Source: an uncultured Vogesella sp.
Lineage (GTDB): Bacteria; Pseudomonadota; Gammaproteobacteria; Burkholderiales; Chromobacteriaceae
DNA: 14,497 bases
NCBI GenBank assembly: GCA_946479405.1
Contig: CAMLGD010000074.1
Span: forward strand, 1 to 14,497
Reading direction: 5' to 3'
Each line of letters begins with the position of its first letter. Positions within the stretch are counted from its first letter, which is position 1. This document shows positions 7,396 to 14,497 of this stretch, one piece after another. A program made the position numbers and the translations under genes. Under the pieces are notes generated by a model. That model was not told where the DNA came from. It made no database searches and was given only the letters and a program-made list of their open reading frames with translations.

Positions 7396-7461
7396 GTCTG
7401 ACAAGCAACCGCTTGATAAAAAAGCGTCACCAGTACGCCAGCGACACAGGAGACCCCCAGC

Positions 7462-9363
7462 ATGCCGAACTACCAGGCGTTCCACCGCCATTCCATCGAA
7501 CAACCTGCTGCGTTCTGGGGCGAACAGGCCCGGCGCATCCACTGGCACAAACCCTGCGATCAGGTACTGGCATACCAGCAACCGCCATTCCGGCAGTGGT
7601 TTGCCGGCGGGCTGACCAACCTGTGCTACAACGCGGTGGATCGCCACCTGGCCGAGCGGCCGGAGCAGATCGCGCTGGCCTATGTCTCCACCGAGACCGG
7701 CATCGAAACCGGCTACACCTTCCGCGAGCTGCATGCCGAGGTGGCGCGCTTCGCCGCCATCCTGCAGGCGCAGGGCGTGGGCAAGGGCGACCGGGTGCTG
7801 ATCTACATGCCGATGATCCCGGAAGCGGTGTTCGCCATGCTGGCCACCGTGCGGCTGGGCGCCGTCCACTCGGTGGTATTCGGCGGCTTTGCCCCGGCCA
7901 GCCTGGCCACCCGCATCGAAGACGCCACGCCGAAGGTGATGGTGACCGCCGATGCCGGCCTGCGCGGCGGCAAGCTGATTCCGTACAAGCCGCTGGTGGA
8001 CGAGGCGCTGACACTGGCCGGCAAGGCCGCGCCGGGCAAGGTGATCCTGGTCAATCGCGGCCTGGCGGAAGCGCCGATGATGAAGCCGGGACGCGACCTC
8101 GACTACGACACGCTGCGCGAGCAACACCTGAACGACCGCGCCGAGGTAGAATGGGTGGAATCCAACCACCCCAGCTACATCCTGTACACCTCCGGCACCA
8201 CCGGCAAACCCAAGGGCGTGCAGCGCGATACCGGCGGCTACGCCGTGGCGCTGGCGGCGAGCATGGAATACATCTACGGCGGCAAGCCGGGCGAGTGCTT
8301 CTTCTCCACTTCCGACATCGGCTGGGTGGTCGGCCACTCCTACATCGTCTACGGCCCGCTGCTCACCGGCATGACCACCCTGGTATACGAAGGGCTGCCG
8401 ATCAACCCCGATGCCGGCATCTGGTGGCAGCTGGTGGAAAAATACCGCGTCAGCGTGATGTTCTCCGCCCCCACCGCCATCCGGGTGCTGAAGAAACAAG
8501 ATCCGGCCTGGCTGCACAAATACGATATCTCCAGCCTGCGCGCGCTATTCCTGGCCGGCGAGCCGCTGGACGAACCCACCGCCAGCTGGATCGCCGGCGA
8601 GCTGAACATTCCGGTGCTGGACAACTACTGGCAGACCGAAACCGGCTGGCCGATGCTGACGCTGTGCAACGGCGTGGAGCCCAAGGCCATCAAGTTCGGC
8701 AGTCCAGGGCTGCCGGTATACGGCTTCAACGTGAAACTGTTCAACGAAGCCACCGGCGAGGAAGTCGGCCCCGGCGAGAAGGGCGTGATCGGGGTGATTC
8801 CGCCGCTGCCGCCGGGCTGCATGAGCACCATCTGGCAGCAGGACCAACGCTTCGTCGACACCTACTTCAGCCTGTTTCCGGACAAACTGGTGTATTCCAG
8901 CTTTGACTGGGGCATCAAGGACGCCGACGGCTACTTCACCATCCTCGGCCGCACCGATGACGTGATCAACGTCGCCGGCCACCGCCTGGGCACCCGCGAA
9001 ATCGAAGAAGCGGTGAGCAGCCACAGCGCGATTGCCGAGGTGGCGGTGGTGGGGGTGGAAGACAGCCTGAAAGGCCAGGTGCCGAAGGCGTTTGCGGTGG
9101 TGAAGAACCCGGCGCTGCTGGACGATCCGGTCAGCCGCAGCAAACTGGAAAAAGAAGTGATCGCCCAGGTAGCGGCGCAGCTGGGGGCGATCGCCAACCC
9201 GGCGCGGGTGTACTTTGTGAACCAGCTGCCGAAGACCCGCTCCGGCAAGGTGCTGCGCCGCTCGATCCAGGCGCTGGCGGAAGGCCGCGATCCGGGCGAC
9301 CTGACCACGCTGGACGACCCGGCCGGCATCGAGCAGATCCGCCTGGCGATGAAACCGTTGTGA
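7462..9363 (+). CDS. prpE: propionyl-CoA synthetase (propionate-CoA ligase)
   Basis: A 633-residue AMP-forming acyl-CoA synthetase that activates propionate to propionyl-CoA via an acyl-adenylate. The ATP-binding loop YTSGTTGKPKG is at 242-252, followed by VQRDTGGYAVAL (253-264), which is typical of PrpE rather than acetate-activating Acs. FFSTSDIGWVVGHSYIVYGP (280-299), NYWQTETGWP (388-397) and the hinge GRTDDVINVAGHRLGT (496-511) follow. The C-terminal PKTRSGKVLRR carries the catalytic lysine K596, the residue acylated by Pat-type enzymes in homologues. Sequence similarity to E. coli PrpE (628 residues) runs end to end. The start has AGGAG (7448-7452) 9 bases upstream. No methylcitrate-cycle genes (prpB/C/D) adjoin it, so here it stands as a single gene, divergent from proA and ended by a strong terminator. 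Some acetate activity is possible. Confidence 0.94.
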   Translation: MPNYQAFHRHSIEQPAAFWGEQARRIHWHKPCDQVLAYQQPPFRQWFAGGLTNLCYNAVDRHLAERPEQIALAYVSTETGIETGYTFRELHAEVARFAAILQAQGVGKGDRVLIYMPMIPEAVFAMLATVRLGAVHSVVFGGFAPASLATRIEDATPKVMVTADAGLRGGKLIPYKPLVDEALTLAGKAAPGKVILVNRGLAEAPMMKPGRDLDYDTLREQHLNDRAEVEWVESNHPSYILYTSGTTGKPKGVQRDTGGYAVALAASMEYIYGGKPGECFFSTSDIGWVVGHSYIVYGPLLTGMTTLVYEGLPINPDAGIWWQLVEKYRVSVMFSAPTAIRVLKKQDPAWLHKYDISSLRALFLAGEPLDEPTASWIAGELNIPVLDNYWQTETGWPMLTLCNGVEPKAIKFGSPGLPVYGFNVKLFNEATGEEVGPGEKGVIGVIPPLPPGCMSTIWQQDQRFVDTYFSLFPDKLVYSSFDWGIKDADGYFTILGRTDDVINVAGHRLGTREIEEAVSSHSAIAEVAVVGVEDSLKGQVPKAFAVVKNPALLDDPVSRSKLEKEVIAQVAAQLGAIANPARVYFVNQLPKTRSGKVLRRSIQALAEGRDPGDLTTLDDPAGIEQIRLAMKPL

Positions 9364-9395
9364 CAGCAAGGCGGCCCTGGCCGCCAGCTCCTTTG

Positions 9396-9430
9396 GACCG
9401 CCGTCAATCGAGGGATGGCGGTCTTTTTTT
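9396..9430 (+). terminator. intrinsic terminator of prpE
   Basis: GACCGCC (9396-9402) pairs with GGCGGTC (9417-9423) around a 14-base loop and is followed by seven T residues. A GC-rich hairpin without T-tract, GGCGGC-cctg-GCCGCC (9370-9385), sits between it and the stop codon. The reverse strand lacks a T-tract, so this ends only plus-strand transcription. Confidence 0.88.
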
Positions 9431-9510
9431 ATGCGGCCAACACTGGTGGATGGCGGTTGCAGCCAACGTTGGCGAATGCTTCTGTTGCGGCCAACGTTGG
9501 CCGCAAGGCG
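9431..9510. repeat. three degenerate copies of a 26-28 bp palindromic unit
   Basis: Units begin at 9431, 9457 and 9485, each opening (A/T)TGC(G/A)GCCAAC. The third is a perfect 22-bp palindrome (arm TTGCGGCCAAC, 9485-9506). The second keeps a 12-bp palindromic core GCCAACGTTGGC (9462-9473). The first has decayed to GCGGCCAACACTGG. They fill the gap between the prpE terminator and the convergent MCP gene. On the minus strand the perfect copy starts 17 bases after the MCP stop codon, but no T-tract follows, so it is not a standard terminator. Confidence 0.75.
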
Positions 9511-9522
9511 TAGCGCCGACGA

Positions 9523-11151
9523 CTACAGCCGGAACACCGCCACCGCCTCGTGCAGGCTGTCGGCATGGCTGCTCAGCTGCTCCGAAGAGCTGGCGGTCGC
9601 ATCCACGCTGCTCTGGTTGGATTCGGTCATCGCCGAGATCACCTCGGCACGCTGGGCGATGTCCTGCACCGCCAGCTGCTGCTCGTGCAAGGCCAGCGAT
9701 ACCGCCTCGATATGGCGGCTGATGCGATGGGCGTTGTCGCGGATACCGCTGATGGCCTCGCTGGCCAGCCGGCTCTGTTCCACCCCATCGCGGGTGACGT
9801 TGACACTGGTCTGCATGCTGCCAACGACACCGAGCATACCCTGCCCCAGCGCATCGATCTGGCGACTGATATCCACCGTCGCCTGGCTGGTGCGCTCGGC
9901 CAGCTTGCGCACCTCATCCGCCACCACGGCAAAACCGCGGCCGGACTCGCCGGCACGCGCCGCCTCGATCGCTGCGTTCAATGCCAACAGATTGGTCTGG
10001 TCGGCAATTTCATGGATGGTCTGGGTGATGTTGGCGATGGTGGCGGTCTGCTCGCGCAAGCCTTCCAGCGCCTGCGACGCGGTGCCAATATGCTCGGCGA
10101 TACCGTGGATATCGTCGGCAGAGCGATGAATCAGCGCTGCGCAATCCACCACGGCGCCATCGGCCGCATACGCTTCGTTCTTGACCTGCTCGATCTGCTC
10201 GGATAGCTGATTGATGCTCTGCAGTACCTCTTCCACCGAGACCGCAATGGCACGCGAGGCTTCGCTCTGCGTGTGCGATGCCTGCTGCACCCCATGGGCG
10301 GAGCTGGTCAGCGAGCGCGCATTGCCGTGCATCTGTGCGGCCAACTCGCGGATATGGCCGGTGATGCCGCGCAGCTTGTCCTGCATGTCGGCCAGCGAAC
10401 CGAGCACGCTGTCCTGCTTGCCGCTGGGGACGGCCAGGCTGCGGCTCAAATCCCCGGCGGCAATATGCCGGGTCTGGCGCATGGCCTCCACCGGCTCGCC
10501 CCCCAGGGCGCCGAATACCCGGCGGTACAGCAACACCCCGCCACCGCTGACCAGCAGCACCAGCAGCACGCCACTGGCCTGCAAAATGCGATGTGCGTTG
10601 ATGATCAAGGATTCGCTATCGGCAACAACCTGCGCATTGTCGATCTCGATTTTATCCTGCAACTGGTCCAGGGCCCGGGTCAGCGCCGCCGCGCGGTCGT
10701 CAAACCCGCTGCCGCTGGCCTTCATGATCTGGTTGCCCGCTTCGCGGCCACCGGCGATGTAGGCTTCGGCCATCTGCTGGCCGACCTGGTAAAACACCTG
10801 CAGCGACTGGCGGGTGGTTTCCAGTTCGTGGCCCAGCGGCGGCGACAGCGTGGCAATGCTGTCCAGGTTTTGCACCCCGGCCCGGTAATGCTCGGCGGCA
10901 TCGGCAAAGCCGTCACGATCCCCGGTAGCGCTGACATCGGTCAGAAACTGCTGAATCTGCACCACGTGAAAACGCAGGTTGCTCATGTTGTCTGCCAGCT
11001 TGTCGGTTACCGCGTGTTCCTGCTGACTATTGGTCAGCACGCGCCCCAGACTGACACTCACCCCGACACTCTGCAGCAGCAGCAAGGTGATGGTGACCAC
11101 GATAAAAGACAGCAACAGAGGGCGCAGTTGGCGCGTAAACGAAATCGACAT
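9523..11151 (-). CDS. methyl-accepting chemotaxis protein
   Basis: A 542-residue transmembrane chemoreceptor. The first membrane span is at about 11-31. A periplasmic helical sensor, probably a four-helix bundle, covers roughly 35-185. The second span is at about 190-210, a HAMP domain with FGALGGEP at its entry is at 211-263, and the cytoplasmic signalling helix pair runs to the end. The hairpin tip that contacts CheA and CheW is intact ([20 protein letters not shown], 382-401, then [18 protein letters not shown]). The protein ends AVAVFRL, with no CheR/CheB-tethering pentapeptide. The ATG at 11149-11151 was chosen because the first span then starts at residue 11. Upstream in-frame ATG (11193) and TTG (11220) codons exist, and none of the three has a convincing Shine-Dalgarno. 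The ligand cannot be told from sequence. It is a single gene convergent with prpE. Confidence 0.93.
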   Translation of the reverse strand: MSISFTRQLRPLLLSFIVVTITLLLLQSVGVSVSLGRVLTNSQQEHAVTDKLADNMSNLRFHVVQIQQFLTDVSATGDRDGFADAAEHYRAGVQNLDSIATLSPPLGHELETTRQSLQVFYQVGQQMAEAYIAGGREAGNQIMKASGSGFDDRAAALTRALDQLQDKIEIDNAQVVADSESLIINAHRILQASGVLLVLLVSGGGVLLYRRVFGALGGEPVEAMRQTRHIAAGDLSRSLAVPSGKQDSVLGSLADMQDKLRGITGHIRELAAQMHGNARSLTSSAHGVQQASHTQSEASRAIAVSVEEVLQSINQLSEQIEQVKNEAYAADGAVVDCAALIHRSADDIHGIAEHIGTASQALEGLREQTATIANITQTIHEIADQTNLLALNAAIEAARAGESGRGFAVVADEVRKLAERTSQATVDISRQIDALGQGMLGVVGSMQTSVNVTRDGVEQSRLASEAISGIRDNAHRISRHIEAVSLALHEQQLAVQDIAQRAEVISAMTESNQSSVDATASSSEQLSSHADSLHEAVAVFRL

Positions 11152-11247
11152 CGACAAGCCCGGCAACAAACGAAAGGCGCATTTTTGTCGCATCGCAGTG
11201 ATGCTGGCAATCTTAAACAAAGTGTTTTATTGCTTTTCATCAAATGC

Positions 11248-11277
11248 TTAATAGTTTCGTTAAGTTTTGCCAGTAAA
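11248..11277 (-). promoter_or_regulatory. possible promoter of the chemoreceptor gene
   Basis: On the minus strand TTTACT (11272-11277) and TATTAA (11248-11253) lie 18 bases apart, each 4/6 to sigma70 consensus, in an AT-rich stretch. The -35 overlaps the T-tract of the preceding terminator. A flagellar sigma28 promoter would be expected for many chemoreceptors, but no good match is visible. Confidence 0.22.
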
Positions 11278-11305
11278 AATGGCCAGCTCAACTGAGCTGG
11301 CCATT
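11274..11305 (-). terminator. intrinsic terminator of the DUF3422 gene
   Basis: A perfect inverted repeat with 13-bp arms (11278-11290 and 11293-11305, core GGCCAGCTCA / TGAGCTGGCC) and a 2-base centre. On the minus strand it is followed by a run of T residues. It begins about 26 bases after the stop codon. Confidence 0.85.
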
Positions 11306-11330
11306 ACAAATAGCGTGCTGACAGGCTGGA

Positions 11331-12614
11331 TCAGTGCTGCAAGCCGCGTTTCACCCGCCGCATGCCCAACCACACGCTCAGCGCCACCAGCGGAATCGAC
11401 AGCCCGGTCAGCAGCTCGACTTCCAGATGCAGCCCGGCCGCCTTGCCGGCCTTGAACAGATAGCCCAGCAGCCCCACCGCGTAGTAGGTGAGCACCCCCA
11501 CCGACAAGCCTTCCACCGTTTCCTGCAGCCGCAGCTGCAGGGCGGCGCGGCGGTCCATACTGGCCAGCAGCGCGCGGTTCTGTACCTCGTGTAGCACCTC
11601 CACCCGCGTGCGCAGCAAGGCGGTACTGCGCTGTAGCCGGGTCATCAGCCGCTCCTGACGCCGCGCGGCGGTGGCGCAGGTTTCCATCGCCGGCCCCAGC
11701 CGCCGCTCCATGAATTCGTGGAACGGCTGCAACCCGGACAGGCGGTGTTCGCGCAATTCACTGATGCGGCGCCCCACCAGCTGGTAGTAGGCACGCGCGG
11801 CGGCAAAACGATACTGGCTCTGCGCGATCAGCTGCTCGGCTTGCGCCGACAGGTCGGTGAGCTCGTCCAGCATGCTGGCATCGTGTTCCTGTTCTTGTGC
11901 CATGCGCAGCGTCACGCTGCGCAGCTGGGTGCCGAGCCGGTCCAGCTCGCGCATCTGGCGCTTGGCTTCCGGCAGCGCCAGCAAGGCCAGCAGGCGATAG
12001 GTTTCCATCTCGAACAGCCGCTGCACCATGCGCCCGGATTGCGACGGCCCCATGGCGCGGTCGATCAGCACGAAGCGGCTGAAGCCTTCCGCCAGCCGTG
12101 CGTCCGGATGCAGACGCAGGTCGGTGTAGGCCACGCCGTTGCCATCGCCGATCTCGGCGCCGATCAGGTCATGGCCGCCGAACCAGCGCTGGGCGATCTC
12201 TGCCGCCGGCGCCTCCTGCTCGGCCGGCAGCAGCACCGCATGGGTTGCCACCATCAGTTCGCCCGGCAGCTGGCTGAGCCAGTCGCCCGGCAGGCGGTCC
12301 AGCGCGGTGCGCTCGAACGGTTCGACGAAGTCGCCGCTGAGCACGAAGCTGTAGCGCGCGAACTCGGTATGCAGCGCCCAGCGCACGGTGAGATCGCCGG
12401 CCACGCCGGTGTAGTGCACCTGGCCGGCATCCGGCCGCGGCAGCCCCAGCCTTGCGGCCAACTCCTGCATCGCGGCGCGCTGTTCGACCTCGGCATCATC
12501 AAAGAACAAAGTGAGGGTGGTGAGTCTGGCCGGCGACGGAATCGCCACCGGCGGCCGTGCGTGCGCCTCATCATTGAGGCTGCGTCGCAGCGGGTGAGTC
12601 TTGAGCGTAATCAT
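11331..12614 (-). CDS. DUF3422 family membrane-anchored protein
   Basis: A 427-residue protein of unknown function. The N-terminus carries the family signature LNDEAHARPP (13-22). A mixed alpha/beta cytoplasmic portion follows, then a long helical, charged region (about 210-370) with coiled-coil character. Two hydrophobic spans near the C-terminus (about 373-388 and 403-418) are followed by the basic tail GMRRVKRGLQH. This suggests a large cytoplasmic domain anchored by a C-terminal hairpin. DUF3422 proteins occur widely in proteobacteria; no activity is established to my knowledge. The C-terminal helix-plus-two-spans layout recalls CorA-type channels, but the GMN motif is absent. The ATG at 12612-12614 has only a weak CGGA-type site; a GTG at 12659 is in frame but would prefix a non-conserved stretch. 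The gene has its own strong terminator; a 177-base spacer separates it from the DUF721 gene upstream. Confidence 0.85.
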   Translation of the reverse strand: MITLKTHPLRRSLNDEAHARPPVAIPSPARLTTLTLFFDDAEVEQRAAMQELAARLGLPRPDAGQVHYTGVAGDLTVRWALHTEFARYSFVLSGDFVEPFERTALDRLPGDWLSQLPGELMVATHAVLLPAEQEAPAAEIAQRWFGGHDLIGAEIGDGNGVAYTDLRLHPDARLAEGFSRFVLIDRAMGPSQSGRMVQRLFEMETYRLLALLALPEAKRQMRELDRLGTQLRSVTLRMAQEQEHDASMLDELTDLSAQAEQLIAQSQYRFAAARAYYQLVGRRISELREHRLSGLQPFHEFMERRLGPAMETCATAARRQERLMTRLQRSTALLRTRVEVLHEVQNRALLASMDRRAALQLRLQETVEGLSVGVLTYYAVGLLGYLFKAGKAAGLHLEVELLTGLSIPLVALSVWLGMRRVKRGLQH

Positions 12615-12791
12615 TTTCCGGTATCCCTGGTGTTTCGGGCCGGCGCCGGTATCCGGCACTGGCTCACGGGCAGCTCTGCGGCTGCTGGCGGGCAGCTTAC
12701 CCGTGCCGGCAGTGATGCAACAAGCTTGCCAGCACGCGGCATGCTGCCCTACAGGGATGACAACAAGATGGCCGCAATGGCGGCGCGGGCT

Positions 12792-13217
12792 TCAGCCTTT
12801 GTGGTGGCGCAACAGCCGCTTGAGTGCATCCTTCACTACCGGGTTGCGCACTTCGTCGGCGGCGCGGGCAAAGGCATCGATGCCGGCATCGGACAGGGCA
12901 AAGGACTTCTGCCGCGTTTTGCGCGGCGGGGTGGGCAGCACTTTCACCCGCAGCGTGGACAGCGGGTAGCCCTGGCGCGCCAGCGGTGCCACCACGCTAT
13001 TGCCCAGCAGGCGCAGGCGCGCAGCCACGGTGCTGTTGTGGGCGAACACCACCAGCTCGCCAGCGCGCACGCATGCCACCTGGCACTGCTCGGCCAGGCG
13101 GCCGGGCAGCAGGCGCTTGAAGGCGCGGTCCAGCGTCAGAATGGCCTGCGCCGCGGCGGTCAGGTCGGCCAGTTGCTGGTCCTTCCTGCCGAAGTGGCTG
13201 AAGAGTTGGCTGCTCAT
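12792..13217 (-). CDS. dciA: DUF721 / DciA-like protein
   Basis: A 141-residue protein with the DUF721 pattern. There is a helical N-terminus (13-37, LADLTAAAQAILTLDRAFKR) and a small beta-rich core: QCQVACVRAGELVVFAHN (44-61), STVAARLRLLGNSVVAPL (62-79) and LRVKVLP (89-95). A basic, probably flexible C-terminal half follows. DciA is the ancestral partner that loads or operates the DnaB replicative helicase in bacteria lacking DnaC. In many betaproteobacteria a DUF721 gene sits next to secA, as here. The ATG at 13215-13217 is chosen for its fit to the family; no Shine-Dalgarno precedes it. An open frame continues upstream for hundreds of residues, but it is antisense to secA and is a GC-rich shadow. 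The family call is good; the functional label rests on the family. Confidence 0.75.
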   Translation of the reverse strand: MSSQLFSHFGRKDQQLADLTAAAQAILTLDRAFKRLLPGRLAEQCQVACVRAGELVVFAHNSTVAARLRLLGNSVVAPLARQGYPLSTLRVKVLPTPPRKTRQKSFALSDAGIDAFARAADEVRNPVVKDALKRLLRHHKG

Positions 13218-13350
13218 GGGGATACAAGACGAAACAATCGGCCTGCAGTGTAGCCCAAATGCCCGCCCGCCGTGCCTGCCACCTCGCTGCGGGCCCGCTT
13301 TATACCCTGCCCAATAGCACAGCTCTTGATTAGCTGCAAAGTCGCCCCCA

Positions 13351-13378
13351 TTAAATGGGCATTCGCCTGTGTTAAACT
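13351..13378 (+). promoter_or_regulatory. probable secA promoter
   Basis: TG-T-TAAACT (13370-13378) is an extended -10 element. TTAAAT (13351-13356) lies 16 bases upstream as a weak -35. Predicted transcription starts near 13385, about 40 bases before the secA ATG. The divergent dciA promoter must lie in the same 207-base spacer. Confidence 0.45.
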
Positions 13379-13389
13379 TTGGCCCATTT
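13353..13389. promoter_or_regulatory. inverted repeat bracketing the secA promoter
   Basis: AAATGGGC (13353-13360) and GCCCATTT (13382-13389) are perfect 8-bp arms 21 bases apart. They flank the -10 element and overlap the -35 and the predicted start of transcription. The right arm is followed by more T residues, so an attenuator is possible if transcription begins further upstream. The function is inferred only from position. Confidence 0.33.
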
Positions 13390-13424
13390 TTCGATTCGGC
13401 CGCTGGCCGCTGGATGTCCACAAG

Positions 13425-14497
<1,073 letters not shown>

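Noticed and set aside
7159..8517. 452-codon minus-strand frame opposite prpE
   Set aside because: Antisense to the ATP-binding half of a clear PrpE, with Gly/His/Gln-rich low-information sequence.

Overview
The window is about 65% GC and looks like chromosome from a betaproteobacterium of the order Neisseriales, most likely Chromobacteriaceae (Chromobacterium/Vogesella-like). The partial SecA at the right end is very close to the neisserial type over its visible 357 residues. The MCP has the GGEP-type HAMP entry that I associate with this group, and a DUF721/DciA gene sits head-to-head with secA. The genus is inference. I see no phage, IS, CRISPR, tRNA or rRNA sequence.

Left end (1-2888, all minus strand): three genes of a gallate / protocatechuate 4,5-cleavage cluster. 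They are transcribed in the order 4-oxalomesaconate tautomerase (PrpF family), aromatic-acid MFS transporter (AAHS family), and a LigJ-type 4-oxalomesaconate hydratase cut by the window edge. Together they would import the aromatic acid, tautomerise the ring-cleavage product and hydrate it towards pyruvate/oxaloacetate. The ring-cleavage dioxygenase, aldolase and regulator are not in the window and may lie further left.

Middle (3042-7180, all minus): three independent single-gene units, each followed by a clear intrinsic terminator. They are a glutamine-synthetase-family ligase resembling gamma-glutamylpolyamine synthetases, a membrane GGDEF diguanylate cyclase with an intact I-site, and ProA (proline synthesis). 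The ligase gene has a good sigma70 promoter with a 15-bp palindrome just upstream.

Centre right (7181-9430): a 281-bp divergent spacer, then prpE (propionyl-CoA synthetase) on the plus strand, ended by a strong terminator. Between it and the convergent MCP gene lies a degenerate triplicate of a 26-28 bp palindromic unit (9431-9510), the most unexplained element in the window.

Right end (9523-14497): on the minus strand, a methyl-accepting chemotaxis protein, a DUF3422 membrane-anchored protein with a near-perfect terminator, and a DUF721/DciA-like protein. secA then starts on the plus strand from a divergent 207-bp spacer, where an 8-bp inverted repeat brackets the probable secA promoter.

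No intergenic stretch exceeds 300 bases. Most of the window is ordinary housekeeping and catabolic DNA. The points worth a second look are the small non-coding palindromes and repeats and the sensor domain of the diguanylate cyclase.
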